A stretch of DNA of 64,000 bases from Silene conica (GCA_029255685.2 CM055315.2:71143681-71207680); one strand, 5' to 3'; counted from the stretch's first letter, positions 31,444 to 43,285 are shown. Translations and numbers: made by a program. Notes: generated by a model not told the origin, from the letters alone.

Positions 31444-33345
31444 TCACATATAATTTTTTTCTAAAATTATTCCCTTCAAATGTATTTTTATCAAAAATTG
31501 CTTCCAAAATGTATGACCACCAGAAAGTCTGCTTAAGGTCCCTATACAGTTTATCTCCATATGGATGCACCGAATAAGGACACTATGAGCTTCTATCAAA
31601 ATCCTCTTCCTTAACTCGGCACTATCTAGAACATACACCCTCCCGTCGAAACGAAGACTCCCGTCTGAACTAAGAGAAAATCTCGATGGTCCACCCTTCT
31701 CTAACTTTGCCTTATACTCCAAAAAACTTAGGATCCAACAACTGACTATCCCAGATCTCACCATACAACTCTAGCTCCACAGTCAAGTCTCCCCTTGCAT
31801 CTCCCTTCCTAATCACATGAATCCCCATCCGATCCACCTCATCTCTCATCCTCATCAAAGACATCGTTGTGCACAAGGAATGTACACTCTTTCTACTCAA
31901 AGCATCTGCAACTACATGCGCCTTCCCCTCATGATATACAAACTCCATGTCATAGTCGCCAATTAGCTCCATCCATCTCCTTTGTCTCATATTAAGCTCC
32001 CTCTGGGTAAAGATGTACTTTAGACATTTATGGTCAAAAAACACCTTGAAGGTCACCCTATACAGATAATGTCTCCAAATATTAAGTGCAAAGACTATAC
32101 CACCCAACTCTAAGTCGTGAATAGGGTAGTTCTCCTCATACTGCTTAAGCTGTGCCGACGCATAAGCAATCACCTTCCCGTTCTACATCAACACACATCA
32201 TAACCCATTATTCGAGGCATCAATATACACCTCAAAGTTGTACTGTCGATCCCCTCTGGCAAGGCTAGGATATGAGTCGTAGTCAAACGTTCCTTAAGGA
32301 TTTGGAATGCCTTCTCACAACCCTCATCCCAGCAAAATATGTTATCCTTTCTCTTGAACGCGGTCATAGGCCTAACAATCTTGGAGAAATCCTTCACGAA
32401 CCGTATATAGTATCCTGCCAAACCCATAAAACTGCGCACTTTGGCCACATTCTTAGGAGCCTCCTAGTTAGACACAACATCTATCTTACTGGGACCCACA
32501 ACCACACCTTCTTTCGAAATCACATGCCCCAAAAACGCCACCTTCTTTAACCAGAACTCACATTTAGACAACTTAACATAAAGCTAGGTGTCCCTTAACG
32601 TCTGCAACACTATCCTCAAATGCTCCTCATGCTCCTCCTTGATCTTAGGGTAGTCCAAGATGTCATCAATTAATATAACCATGAACTTATCCAGATACGG
32701 ACTAAAGACCCGGTTCATCATATCCATGAACACAACACGTGCATTAGTCAACCCGAACGACATCACCAGATACTCATAATGTCCATATCTAGACTTAAAG
32801 GCAGTTTTCGGTATATCTCCATCCCTGATCCTCAACTGATTATAACCCGACCTCAAGTCAATCTTCAAGAACACTCTAGCTCCATTCAATTGATCAAACA
32901 AGTCATCTATCCTAGGCTGAGGATAACAGTTCTTTACAATCACATTATTCAGCTCACGATAGTTAGTGCACAATCTCATGCTCCCATCCTTCTTCTTCAC
33001 AAATAAAACATGTGCTCTACAAGGCGATACACTAGGTCGAATGTAACCCTTATTAACAGCTCATTAAGCTACTTCTTCAAGTCCTCTAACTCTCTCGGTC
33101 CCATCCGGTAAGGGGCCTTAGAAATAGGTCTCTTTCCCAGTTTCAGCTCAACACTAAAATTGATATCCATCTTGGGTGGTAACCCATGAATCTCCTCAGT
33201 AAAAATATCTTTAAACTCCCCCACAACCGGAATACTCTACACCGTTACTTCCTCAACTCTAGTATCCCTCACATGACACAAGATCAACAGACACCCCTTC
33301 CTCAAGTAAGACTTCCGATTGGCTTTGATTTTTGTCGTAGGTCGT
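31444..33345 (-). pseudogene. Decayed gypsy pol (RT, RNase H, start of integrase)
   Basis: On the minus strand, reading from 33345, the sequence gives the end of the protease-RT linker (RKGCLLILCH, SKAPYRMGPRELEDL). RT follows ([38 protein letters not shown]), then the connection (RSFMGLAGYY), RNase H ([23 protein letters not shown]) and a broken integrase zinc region. Stops and frameshifts occur at about 33060, 32580 and 32180, and between 31712 and 31764. Both ends are truncated. It is older than the Tekay element at 15338. Confidence 0.85.
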
Positions 33346-33665
33346 ACCGTAAAAGGAGGATAATGACCATCTTATGGGTCATGGTAATCTGTGATTGTAC
33401 ACAAAAAGTAGGCCAACATGATTATCCACCCTAATTAGGGTTTAAATATCTAAGGGCCACTCGAGGAGATGTGATCGGAAATGCGTGGCCACGCTCATAT
33501 GAGATCTATGGTAGATTATCCGCTCAGTCAATGCTCTCCAAATTGAGGAAGGCACTCATGATATGATCGTGTGCAAGTTCAACCTGATAGACACATTGTA
33601 TTGACTAAAAAATATAACGAACAAGAGAATCGGCAACACACACTTGTATCGAACAAGTGGGAGAT
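33346..33665 (+). other. 3' internal end of a copia-like element
   Basis: No intact frame. The last bases, AACAAGTGGGAGAT, look like a polypurine tract directly before the LTR start at 33666. Confidence 0.45.
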
Positions 33666-34760
33666 TGTTGGAGTGGTGTTCTCTGCAATAATGCGTTTAC
33701 ATACTAAATTTCATATAAGAAATATAGCTGTGATATATATATTTATACATGTCAACTAATTAACGTAAATTGGTAACGTTCGACTGACTAAATTTGACGT
33801 TATTGTTATAAGACGGTGGTGATAAGTTAATCCTTGAGATCACAGTTATAAGATGGAACCCAACTAAAATCTATTTATTTGGATAATTGTTTCCATGAAA
33901 TATAGATGGACTAAAAGTTATTCAAGTGAATTTTAATGAATATTTATCATCGAATTATACAATAATTGAGTAATAAATATTAAATCTTATTAATATTATT
34001 AGATAAGACAAAATTTAGTAATTAATAGTTAATTGACTAAATTATTATTATTTAATTAGTAATAAAGTAATAGTTTATATATGATGAGTTTATTAAGTTT
34101 GAGGCAGAGGTTATTACCTAATTAAATCTACAAGAGGTTCTATATTTGGCTAAACGGGTTTTGTAAGATACATTTTATATAAACTAAAATGGTCTAATAT
34201 TATTTAAGAGTTAAATGTATATTAGTCCATAATTTGTATTTAATACTTAAATAATCAAATTAATATTTATTTATATAATATAATTAATTATAAGTCTTAT
34301 AAGCATCTGTAAGAGTAGAGAAAGACATGTCATGTGTTTGGCTCAAACTCACTTAACCCACAAAATGTTGTCCTTCAATGGTCTACATTTCAAACTCTAT
34401 AATTACCCCTCACTAACCAATAAAATGGGTTGGAAAAATTAAGAAGAAAAATGAGTAATAATAATTTCTCGTATACATGAAGAATAATAATTTTCTTTCA
34501 TATTTCTTCTTTTCTTTCATCAAATACTCCTGATAACTCACCAAATACCATCTCTATTGTTATAGCAATAATAGTTTGTAAAATAATTTGAAGGCTTATT
34601 CTACTTAATTATCTAGTTAGTGTTAAGTAGGATTTTTGGGTGATATCTTGGGTGCAATCAAAAGAAAACTTTTATTTTGGAGGTTGAAGATAGGAGGATC
34701 ATCCAAGATTTGTAGAGATTCATAAAGCAACAAATTGTTGTTCTTGCTGTCTTAAAACCA
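33666..34760 (+). repeat. Copia-like 3' LTR (right boundary uncertain)
   Basis: It starts TGTTGGAGTGGTGTTCTCTG after a purine tract and is related to the fragment at 27628. The LTR seems to continue to about CTTGCTGTCTTAAAACC near 34760, but a CA end and target duplication were not identified. Confidence 0.5.
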
Positions 34761-34962
34761 ATGCAAGGAAATTTCTCTTTTTATTCATATTTACGTCATC
34801 TTATAAGTATGCATGTAATTTGTTAACTAGATCATTATAAAAACAAATTAGCAAGTAATTTGTTAACTAATTATAGCTGGCTAATTAGGGGTCTAGTACT
34901 TACAGCTAGTTCGATAATATAAGATAATAGAGTTTATTGTATTACTTGATAATAATAACATA

Positions 34963-35064
<102 letters not shown>

Positions 35065-35073
35065 AAAAAAAAA

Positions 35074-35219
35074 AAAGGAATCAAATATTCTTCCAATTAA
35101 GGAGAGAATAATATGCTAGCTAATCTTATGGTTAATTGATATGTAATGTATAAACAATATGAACAAAATGAGGAAAGATATTATTGTGTTCCTATGATTG
35201 AGGAATAATATCTTTGACA
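35074..35219 (-). repeat. LTR fragment of the old copia element, repeated at 52.6 kb
   Basis: On the minus strand the RNase H frame ends near TGTCAAAGATATTATTCCTC (from 35219), preceded by the purine tract GAGCGGGAA, so this looks like the start of a 3' LTR. Bases 35074-35210 recur with few changes at 52562-52697. Its far boundary is hidden by the TA microsatellite. Confidence 0.6.
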
Positions 35220-35836
35220 TTCCCGCTCAAGATGGACGGTCTCTGACGAAGGCCAATCTTGAAAGTTATGTCGATGAAGCGTGGTTTATGGAGCGGTTTG
35301 GTGAGGGTGTCGATGAGTTGATCGTCGCCATTAATGTGTTGAATGAGAAGGGAGCCCAGACGAACATGCTCTTTGACGAAGTGAAAGTCGAGTGCTAGGT
35401 GCTTCATTCGGGAATGAAAAACTGGGTTTGCCGAGTAGTGTGTTGCACTAAGATTGTCACAATACATAGTTGGTGGTCGTATTACGTTAATGGCGAGTTC
35501 TTTGAGTAGTGAGGTGAGACATAGAACCTCGGCGGTTGTGTCGGCAATTGCTCGGAATTCTGCTCCGGTGGTTGATCGAGATATCGTTTTTTGTTTTCTA
35601 GAGCACCACCCGGTTGTTGAAATGTACTCATGATGATCACCACCCCAATCCGCGTCGCTGTATGTGTGGAGGCAGAGTGGTGAGTTTTTTGTGAGATAAA
35701 TTCCTAGGTGGGGTGTTCCGTTGAGGTAGCGAAGTAGGCGTTTTAGGGCAAGCTAGTGAGATGATGTAGGGTGGGTTAGATATTGTGCGAGCTTGTTTAC
35801 GGGAAATGATATGTCGAGTCGGGTTAGGGACAAGTA
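35220..35836 (-). pseudogene. Copia RT end and RNase H, C-terminal part of a split element
   Basis: On the minus strand this gives LSLTRLDISFPVNKLAQYL, YSDADWGG, RKQKTISRSTTGAEFRA, MYCDNLSATHYSANPVFHSR and HLALDFHFVKEHV, the classic Ty1/copia RNase H blocks. It joins in sense to the RT part at 43969-44617 once the solo LTR at 35842-43963 is removed (..YRAIVGSLQ then Y followed by LSLTRLD). A stop lies near 35755. Confidence 0.85.
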
Positions 35837-36456
35837 TTGTATGTAATATCCCGTATTTTTGAAATTCGCATTTTTAATAATTTAAAGTGATATTCGGAAA
35901 TTTAATATATTTTATTTAATTTCATCAACTTAATTTTTAAGTAAATCGTATAAATTTCATTTTTAGATTTTATAAGCTTATGTTGTAGAATAATCACTTG
36001 GCAATTCGTTTCATCAAATTCCGAGTCATTCACTTAAATCCCGACTCACTTAGCTAAACCGACTCAAATAAGACCCAAATAAGTATTAAGGGAACCTTCC
36101 CTTCTATTTCCTAACACTTCCTCATCCTTGTTCTTCAAGGAAAAACAAAGAATCAGAATACTCCTTTGTCGCCATGGTTACATTTCACAATTTCACTAAA
36201 ACTCCGATCCCGACTTCGTTTCTCCTCCGTTTGAAGCAAGGTTTGTTCCTACGCATTCCTCTCCTCGAACCCGTTCTTTCTATCTCTTTAGATTTTCAAT
36301 TTGTTCAATTCGATTTTTGGGGCTGTTTTGAGATTAATTCGAAAATAGTCCTTAATTGTCATTTTTATGTTGTTTTGAGGTGAGAATTTGGAGGACTTGG
36401 ACAAGGATACTTGTATCATCGAAGAATCGTTGGAGGAAACCGCTTAAAAGGTGACG

Positions 36457-36704
36457 TAATATGAAATTGGAGTATGATTGAACGTAATGAACTTGTATTC
36501 AATTCTTCTTGCCTTTACAACCTTACACTATGTTAATATATACAAAGAATAAGATACTACATATGGGAAAGAATAAACAAATATAGACATAAAATATTGT
36601 ATACAGAATATCAATAATATGTTTCCGAAAGTTGTATATTTGATATTCTGTTGCTATTTGCGGCGGGTCTTCTGTTCACATGGGGATTGGATATGGGCCT
36701 GTTA
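36457..36704 (-). repeat. Young copia element, 3' LTR
   Basis: This 248-bp LTR matches 41269-41516 base for base as far as I can read. It is preceded in element orientation by the purine tract TTGAGGGGGGG (36705-36715). Confidence 0.95.
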
Positions 36705-36711
36705 CCCCCCC

Positions 36712-39700
36712 TCAAGATGGTGCGTGGAGGTTGGAGACGCCCAGCTTGGATAGAAGCGCGTGAAATTGAGCACGTCCAAGAGCCTTTGTGTGTATGTCTG
36801 CGAGTTGAGATGTGGTAGAAATGTGTTCAGCACGTAAGTTGCCATTCTGAATTTCGTTGCGGACGAAATGACAGTCGATTTCTATATGTTTTGTTCGTTC
36901 GTGAAAAACGGGATTACGGGCAATATTGAGTGCCGATTGGTTATCACAGAGGAGCTTTATTGGTTGCTTATGTGAAATGCCGAGGAAGCCTAGAAGGCCT
37001 TTGAGCCACTTAAGCTCGCAAGTAGCATAGGCCATCGCGCGGTACTCGGATTCCGTAGAGGAAAGTGAGACCGTATTTTGTTTCTTTGTTTTCCATGATA
37101 TCGGGGATGACCCGAGAAGGATATGATACGCGGATAACGAGCGACGAGTCGTGGGGCATGCACCGTAGTTAGCATCACAATATGCGAGGAGGGAAAGATC
37201 GTTGTTACTTTTGAACATGATACCTTGACCCGGAGCATTTTTAATATAGCGTACAACATTGATAGCCGCGTCCCATTGGTCTGTGTTTGGCGTTTGCATA
37301 AGTTGTGCTAACGTATGAACGGAATAAATGAGCTCTGGTCTAGTAATCGTTAGATAGACGAGGCGGCCCACTAAGCGTCGATAAGAACCTGGATCGTGGA
37401 GGGGTGGCGAGACACTTGTGGCCAACCCATGGTTTGGTTCCATGGGTATTGTTTTTGGTTTTGCGCCTAGGAGGCCTGTTTCGGTGAGGATATCGAGAGC
37501 GTATTTACGTTGGGAAACAAAAATACCGGTCTTGTTGCGGGCAATTTCGAGCCCAAGAAAGTATTTAAGTGGCCCGAGATCCTTCATATGGAAGCATTTT
37601 GAAAGATAGGCTTTGAAGGTCGCGATCATGGTCGAGTCATTACCACATATGACGAGGTCGTCAACATAGATTAGTACATGAATTTCTCGCGTCGGTGTGG
37701 TGATAGAAAATAACGAATGATCGTAGGGGCATGATTTAAACCCGAATTTCGTGAGGGCCGAGGCAAGTTTGTCGTACCAACACCTCGGAGCCTGTTTGAG
37801 GCCGTAAAGCGATTTGCGTAGTCGACAAACTCGTTTGTCTGTTGACGAGAGAAAGCCCGGTGGTGGTTTCATGTAGACTTCTTCGTGAAGGTCTCCATGA
37901 AGAAATGCGTTATGGACATCCATTTGATGGAGGGCCCAATTTTTAGCGGCCGCGATGGCTAATAAAGTGCGAACGGTCACGACTTTAACAGTAGGAGCAA
38001 AAGTTTCGGTGTAGTCAACTCCTTCGACTTGACGATTACCCATAACCACGAGACGGGCCTTATAGCGTTCAATTGAGCCATCCGCGTTGTATTTTATTTT
38101 GTATACCCACTTTGATCCGATGGCGTGTTTATTGGGCGGTAAGGGTTCGAGGGTCCATGTTTTATTTTGTTCGAGAGCATGAACCTCCTGTTTCATCGCC
38201 TGTTGCCATTGTGTGTGTTTCATGGCTTCATTAAAAGATCGAGGTTCGTTATTTTTCGTGACGGTCGCAAGAAAAGCCTGATGAGGAACAGAGAAAACAT
38301 TATTGTTCAAAAAATGATGTATGGGATATCGAGTCGAAGATTGGGTGGCGTGAGTTAGATGGGTCGAAGGGGCTGTTTTTGATAAGTGAAAGTGTTTTAA
38401 CGTGGAGTTAGGGATTTTTAGTCGATGGCCACGACCCAGGATAGCGGGGTCGGGGATGGATGGACCAGGGTTGTCGTCGGTGGTGGAGAGTTGCGGCTGG
38501 TCGTCGGTGGGGATGGAGGAGTGGACCGTGGTAGAGAGTTCGGGGTCCGCCGTTGCGGAGTCGTGAGGCGGTATGTTGCAGGAAGTAGCAGGGGGTTCGA
38601 GGACCTCTGTTACGGTCTCGGGGGCTGCTGTCACTTTCTCGGTGGTGGGTGTGTCGGGAGTAGCGATAAGAGGGGGTTCGTGGTGGAGTTCGAAATGGGG
38701 TTCCAAAGGTTGGTCGTGGGGATGGGAAACAGAAGAGGAAGGTGCCTCATTTTCGTGAAGTGCTACTGATTGATATGGGTAAGTGTTTTCGATAAATACG
38801 ACATCGCGAGATTCGAAATATGAACCTGTGTTAAGATCATAGAGGCGCCATCCCTTCTTGCCGTAGGGATACCCGATGAAGAGGCATTTACGACTCTTTG
38901 GGGCAAATTTGTCATGAGATCGATTAAGGGTCTTCGCATACGCTAGACATCCGAAAATTCGGAGATTGTCAAGTTGTGGGCTTTTGTTAAAAAGTAACTC
39001 GTAAGGTGTTTTGCCATGTAAAAGTTTGGACGGAGTACGGTTCATTAAATAAACGGCCGTAAGGACACACTCGCCCCAAAAAAATATTGGTAAGTAAGCT
39101 TGAAAAAGAAGCGCGCGAGCGATATTTAGAATGTGTCTATGTTTCCGTTCGACGCGGCCATTTTGTTGAGGAGTGTCGACGTTAGAGGTTTGAAAAATAA
39201 CCCCGTGGGTATCGAAGTATGTTTTTAGGGGTCGAAATTCGGTACCGTTGTCGGTACGGAAGCATTTTATTTTCTGCTGAAACTGTCTTTCGACCATGGC
39301 AAAAAAATTTAATATTGTCTGAGGAGTATCGCTTTTTCGTTTAAGGAGATATACCCAAGTGGAACGAGAGTAGTCGTCGACAATGGTGAGAAAATACCGA
39401 GAACCACATGAACCATTTTCGGAGTATGGACCCCAAATATCGCAGTGAATAAGATCAAAAATTGAAATTGCATTACTAGTACTTAATGAAAATGGTGCGC
39501 GAGTTTGTTTGGCTCGTAAGCAAACATCACACGTAGAACTTAAAAAAACAGAACGCGAGGCAGAATTATTATTGTTCAAAACCGAAAGAAAACGAGTAAT
39601 ATCGGTAGATGGATGTCCGAGTCGACGATGCCATAATTCGGTTGAGTCGAGGGTACCGATGGCAAACGCTTTGGGCTGAAAATTTCGAACATCCTTGAGA

Positions 39701-41193
39701 TAGTATAGTCCGTCACGTTGTTCAGAGGCCCCAATCACCATCCTCGAGGAACGGTCCTGAATGAGGCAAAAATGACGAGAAAATTGAATTGTCAGTGAGT
39801 CATCAAGTAATAAACTAGATACAGAAATTAAATGACATTGTAGATTAGAAGCGTACAAGACGTCTTTTAAAATTAAACGGTCAGATAAAACAATATCGCC
39901 ACAGCGTGTGGCTATGGTTCGTTCCCCATTAGGGAGACCGACGGTCAAAGGAGGCATTGTGCGAATATTCGAAAAATGAGACAAACAGCCCGACATGTGA
40001 TGGGATGCACCGGTGTCTATTATCCAAGAAGAGATGGGTACTTTACCATTTAGGCGATCAGAAGCAGATGACTTATGGGACTGCCATAGTTGTGCGAGCT
40101 CGGCACGTTCGGCGGAATTCATATTTCCGAAGTCGAGTCCATCCAAATCTGTCGAGGTCGCAGCGGTAGACGAAGTATTGACATGTGCCATATTTGCGCG
40201 AACACCCTGTTGGTTATTCCGACCGCGAGTATCCGGAATCACAACCATTTGATTAGGGTCGTTCGGGTCGGGTCCAACCTGTATACGGTCTCGTGGCCTA
40301 TTTCCCCACCAGTCCGGAAAATTCCCGGTAACGCGAAAACAGGTGTCAAAATTATGCCCTGGTCTTTTACAGGCAATACAGGAAGGTTTCAAGCGTTTCG
40401 AATTGGAGTCGGGTTGACTCGCGCGGGTTCCGTTATTGCTATGATGAACACGGGCAGCAAAGATCATGGGGTCGGAACGAGTTTCAGACGGAGTAGGGGT
40501 AAGAGACGTACGCATACCGTCTTCTTGAAGAAGACGACTATAAACTTGACTGAGATTGGGGAGTGGGTCGGTACCTAAAATATGGGAGCGAATAGTAGCA
40601 TACCGAGAATCCAAACCCATGAGAAAAGAGCGTACCCGTTTCTTGTCCCGGTGTCGACCGAGCAGACTGAGGAGGTTACACGGGCAGGAGGGGCAATGAC
40701 ATGACGGAAAACCATCGTTGGCGATTAAATCATCCCAAAGCTTCTTCATGCGCCCGTAATACACCATGATAGACTCGGTCGGACCCTGTTTACAAGCATT
40801 AATATCACTTTCGAGTTTAAAAATGTAAGCGTCGTTTACCATAGTAAAACGGAGCTTGATGTCGGCCCACAGAAGAGCGGCGTTGTCTTGGAGCGAGATG
40901 GAAGTGCGAAGTTCTGGATCGATAGTGTTGAAAATCCAGGCGGAGACAAGAGCGTTGGCGGAGCGCCATGATTTGTGCTCAGGATCGGTGTCGGCGGGAA
41001 TGGAGACGGTTCCATCGATGTAGTCCAGTTTTCCTTTGGCCAATAGAGCAAGACGGAAGCATCTAGACCAGTCGTCGTAGTTTTTGCCATTGAATTCGAC
41101 CGGAGTTATTTTGACACCGGGTTGTTCGACAGGGACAATGGAAAACGAAGAGTTTGTTTTGGGGTCGGATTTTTTCGGTTCGTCGTTGGTCAT
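36712..41193 (-). CDS. Copia gag-pol polyprotein, intact
   Basis: The single 1,493-residue frame starts at ATG 41193 and ends at TGA 36712. In order there is gag (VEFNGKNYDDWSRCFRLALL, residues about 30-55), zinc knuckle CIACKRPGHNFDTC (about 275), and protease WIIDTGASHHM (about 390). Integrase has HRRLGHPS..CDVCLRAKQ and the D, D, E residues in LIHCDIWGPY, FRTDNGTEF and QQNGRVERKHR. RT has WVYKIKYNADGSIERYKARL, MDVHNAFLHGDL and YVDDLVI. RNase H has YCDANYGACPTTRRS, SSTESEYRAM and CDNQSALNIARNPVFHERTK. All catalytic residues that can be recognised are present. Family knowledge: the product makes a particle, copies the RNA and integrates the cDNA. Confidence 0.96.
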   Translation of the reverse strand: MTNDEPKKSDPKTNSSFSIVPVEQPGVKITPVEFNGKNYDDWSRCFRLALLAKGKLDYIDGTVSIPADTDPEHKSWRSANALVSAWIFNTIDPELRTSISLQDNAALLWADIKLRFTMVNDAYIFKLESDINACKQGPTESIMVYYGRMKKLWDDLIANDGFPSCHCPSCPCNLLSLLGRHRDKKRVRSFLMGLDSRYATIRSHILGTDPLPNLSQVYSRLLQEDGMRTSLTPTPSETRSDPMIFAARVHHSNNGTRASQPDSNSKRLKPSCIACKRPGHNFDTCFRVTGNFPDWWGNRPRDRIQVGPDPNDPNQMVVIPDTRGRNNQQGVRANMAHVNTSSTAATSTDLDGLDFGNMNSAERAELAQLWQSHKSSASDRLNGKVPISSWIIDTGASHHMSGCLSHFSNIRTMPPLTVGLPNGERTIATRCGDIVLSDRLILKDVLYASNLQCHLISVSSLLLDDSLTIQFSRHFCLIQDRSSRMVIGASEQRDGLYYLKDVRNFQPKAFAIGTLDSTELWHRRLGHPSTDITRFLSVLNNNNSASRSVFLSSTCDVCLRAKQTRAPFSLSTSNAISIFDLIHCDIWGPYSENGSCGSRYFLTIVDDYSRSTWVYLLKRKSDTPQTILNFFAMVERQFQQKIKCFRTDNGTEFRPLKTYFDTHGVIFQTSNVDTPQQNGRVERKHRHILNIARALLFQAYLPIFFWGECVLTAVYLMNRTPSKLLHGKTPYELLFNKSPQLDNLRIFGCLAYAKTLNRSHDKFAPKSRKCLFIGYPYGKKGWRLYDLNTGSYFESRDVVFIENTYPYQSVALHENEAPSSSVSHPHDQPLEPHFELHHEPPLIATPDTPTTEKVTAAPETVTEVLEPPATSCNIPPHDSATADPELSTTVHSSIPTDDQPQLSTTDDNPGPSIPDPAILGRGHRLKIPNSTLKHFHLSKTAPSTHLTHATQSSTRYPIHHFLNNNVFSVPHQAFLATVTKNNEPRSFNEAMKHTQWQQAMKQEVHALEQNKTWTLEPLPPNKHAIGSKWVYKIKYNADGSIERYKARLVVMGNRQVEGVDYTETFAPTVKVVTVRTLLAIAAAKNWALHQMDVHNAFLHGDLHEEVYMKPPPGFLSSTDKRVCRLRKSLYGLKQAPRCWYDKLASALTKFGFKSCPYDHSLFSITTPTREIHVLIYVDDLVICGNDSTMIATFKAYLSKCFHMKDLGPLKYFLGLEIARNKTGIFVSQRKYALDILTETGLLGAKPKTIPMEPNHGLATSVSPPLHDPGSYRRLVGRLVYLTITRPELIYSVHTLAQLMQTPNTDQWDAAINVVRYIKNAPGQGIMFKSNNDLSLLAYCDANYGACPTTRRSLSAYHILLGSSPISWKTKKQNTVSLSSTESEYRAMAYATCELKWLKGLLGFLGISHKQPIKLLCDNQSALNIARNPVFHERTKHIEIDCHFVRNEIQNGNLRAEHISTTSQLADIHTKALGRAQFHALLSKLGVSNLHAPS

Positions 41194-41256
41194 AGTTTGA
41201 AGGCAGAGAAGATAATGGGAGTTTATGAAAAAAAAATCAACGAAGAAGAAAAGGGA

Positions 41257-41268
41257 GGCCTGATACCA
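41257..41268 (-). other. Primer binding site of the young copia element
   Basis: On the minus strand TGGTATCAGGCC directly follows the 5' LTR. This is the initiator tRNA-Met type site used by most plant copia elements. Confidence 0.92.
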
Positions 41269-41516
41269 TAATATGAAATTGGAGTATGATTGAACGTAAT
41301 GAACTTGTATTCAATTCTTCTTGCCTTTACAACCTTACACTATGTTAATATATACAAAGAATAAGATACTACATATGGGAAAGAATAAACAAATATAGAC
41401 ATAAAATATTGTATACAGAATATCAATAATATGTTTCCGAAAGTTGTATATTTGATATTCTGTTGCTATTTGCGGCGGGTCTTCTGTTCACATGGGGATT
41501 GGATATGGGCCTGTTA
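41269..41516 (-). repeat. Young copia element, 5' LTR
   Basis: Identical by reading to 36457-36704. The element's promoter should lie here. Confidence 0.95.
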
Positions 41517-41910
41517 TGACGATAATGAGAAACTCGTTCTTTGTCTTAAATTAATTGGACATCTGATTTTTTATTGTTTGTGTGAAATTGATATGAATTT
41601 TATGTTTAATAGTTAGTGGGTAATTTATACCCGTCACAAATTCGTGTTTGTTGCGCAATGTTATCTGTTGAACGATTTATTGCTGCTATCGTGGTTGTGG
41701 TGCTTTCAAGCTACTGCTGCTTCTCGTATTTATATGTTTTATTACTCTGTTGAATGTTCGTACTATTATTGCTGATGGAAATTAATGATATTGTTGTTTA
41801 TTAGATTGTAATGCTGCGGTTTCGTGCTACTACTACCACTAACTGCAACTCCTAAATCTTTTGCTGTTAATTGCGTGAAATATTTGTTGTTATTGCCGTG
41901 TTTAGTCATG

Positions 41911-42070
41911 ATTGTTGATTATTATATAATTATTATTATAATTATTATTATTATTATTAGTGCTGCCGCCTTTGGTTACATTTCTAACATATTGTTGATT
42001 ATTATATAATTATTATTATAATTATTATTATTATTATTAGTGCTGCCGCCTTTGGTTACATTTCTAACAT
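41911..42070 (+). repeat. 80-bp perfect tandem duplication in the solo LTR
   Basis: ATTGTTGATTATTATATAAT and the following ATT-rich sequence up to TGGTTACATTTCTAACAT appear twice in tandem with period 80. Confidence 0.9.
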
Positions 42071-42474
42071 TTTGATTATTTTATTATTATATTATTATTT
42101 TACGTACGTGCTTGCTAGCCTGCTTGAATTAATTAGTTTACATACGTGCTTATTAGCTTGTTTATGTTTAAATATAATATGTTAGAAATCGTTACGAATT
42201 AGTAATGGGTTACAATTTTATTTTAAGAAGCATGTCTAAATGATTAATTAGTTAATCGGTTTCCCGAATAATTAAAATACGACTTGTTATATTAATTTCT
42301 CACATGTTAATTTTATATAGAAAATATGAGGATATAATATGAAATGTTAAATTAGTTCTTGTTTATCTTTTCCGAATGAACTATATATTTAATTTACGAT
42401 TCTTCTGTTATTTTATATACGTAATAAATTCCGTAAAGAATATACGTTAGATAATATGAATTGTATGCTTGTTT

Positions 42475-42592
42475 GAAGTCCCAAGAAATTGGGCGGCACT
42501 TATATTGGGTTCGGAAATGGATTTGAGGAGAAAGACCCCTCGGCCGGGCAACCGGAAGGGAAACCGGCTCTCGCCTCAAATTAGTTTCCGAA
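42475..42592 (+). promoter_or_regulatory. Structured LTR motif A of the solo LTR
   Basis: The hairpin CCGG-GCAA-CCGG (42544-42555) is inside GACCCCTCGG...GGGAAACCGGCTCTCG. It is enclosed by TTCGGAAA with TTTCCGAA (42510-42517, 42585-42592) and TTTGAGG with CCTCAAA (42522-42528, 42574-42580). Upstream, CCCAA-GAAA-TTGGG is another GNRA-loop hairpin. The stem bases differ from the Tekay LTR copies while pairing is kept. Confidence 0.7.
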
Positions 42593-43000
42593 GTCGGCTA
42601 AGTGTTGGATGAATGTTTAGAGATGACATATATATACGAAATGATTGTCATTCGAGTTTGAGTTATTGTACATCTTTGAGATGACATATTGTGATTTGTG
42701 TAACCTGCTGTGCGCTGCTATAGTACTCGAGTTCTCACCTGATTGCATTGTGTAGCTTGTTGGCCGTAGTGGCTTGGTCCTCACGGTCAGGTCTTAGATT
42801 GTCTCCCCGCCTTCGGGCATATCTCGTTCCTAGCTAGTTCGGGTCTTGGGGGTGCCTTGTGCACTTGTCGAATCGGGGATCGTAATTCGTTTGCGCTCCG
42901 AGAATCTGGCCAGGTTTAGACTGGGACAGTCATTTGATCGATGTCGTCCTACCAGGGAGTTGTATAGTCTGAGATTGGGGATGTCGTAGTATATAGACGA

Positions 43001-43285
43001 GTCGATTGTCGGCGTGCTCATAATAGTCTAGTCGAGTCAATTGTTGACCAATCTAGTTAGAGTCGAGTCACTTGGTGACATATCTCTTGTTTGTAGAGTC
43101 ACTTGGCTGACCTATAGTTGTTGGAGTCGAGTCACTTGGTGACCTATCTCTTGTTTGTAGAGTCACTTGGTTGACCTATAGTTGTTGGAGTCGAGTCACT
43201 TGGTGACCTATCTCTTGTTTGTAGAGTCACTTGGTTGACCTATAGTTGTTGGAGTCGAGTCACTTGGTGACCTATCTCTTGTTGA
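43001..43285 (+). repeat. Hairpin repeat array of the solo LTR
   Basis: Tandem units of roughly 62 bp contain GAGTCACTTGGTGACC-type hairpins. Variants change both stem strands together: GTCGA-TTG-TCGGC (43001), GTCAA-TTG-TTGAC (43036) and GTCAC-TTG-GTGAC (43077 onward). The array is in the same place, between motifs A and B, as the unrelated array of the Tekay LTR. Confidence 0.8.

Larger units (their letters stand above)
36457..41516 (-). mobile_element. Young full-length Ty1/copia retrotransposon
   Basis: The 5,060-bp element has LTRs 36457-36704 and 41269-41516 (248 bp each, identical by reading) and a target duplication TGACG (36452-36456 and 41517-41521). A tRNA-Met primer site and a purine tract are next to the LTRs. 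One uninterrupted 1,493-codon frame fills the interior. In element orientation the LTR starts TAACAGGCCC and ends CATATTA, not the usual TG...CA. The empty site is preserved in the related LTR at about 16178 (AAGGTGACGATAATGAG), confirming the boundaries. It appears recently inserted and possibly autonomous. Confidence 0.96.

Noticed and set aside
38425-38769. Gly-rich plus-strand frame inside the young copia
   Set aside because: It is the antisense of the Pro/Thr-rich linker of the copia polyprotein.
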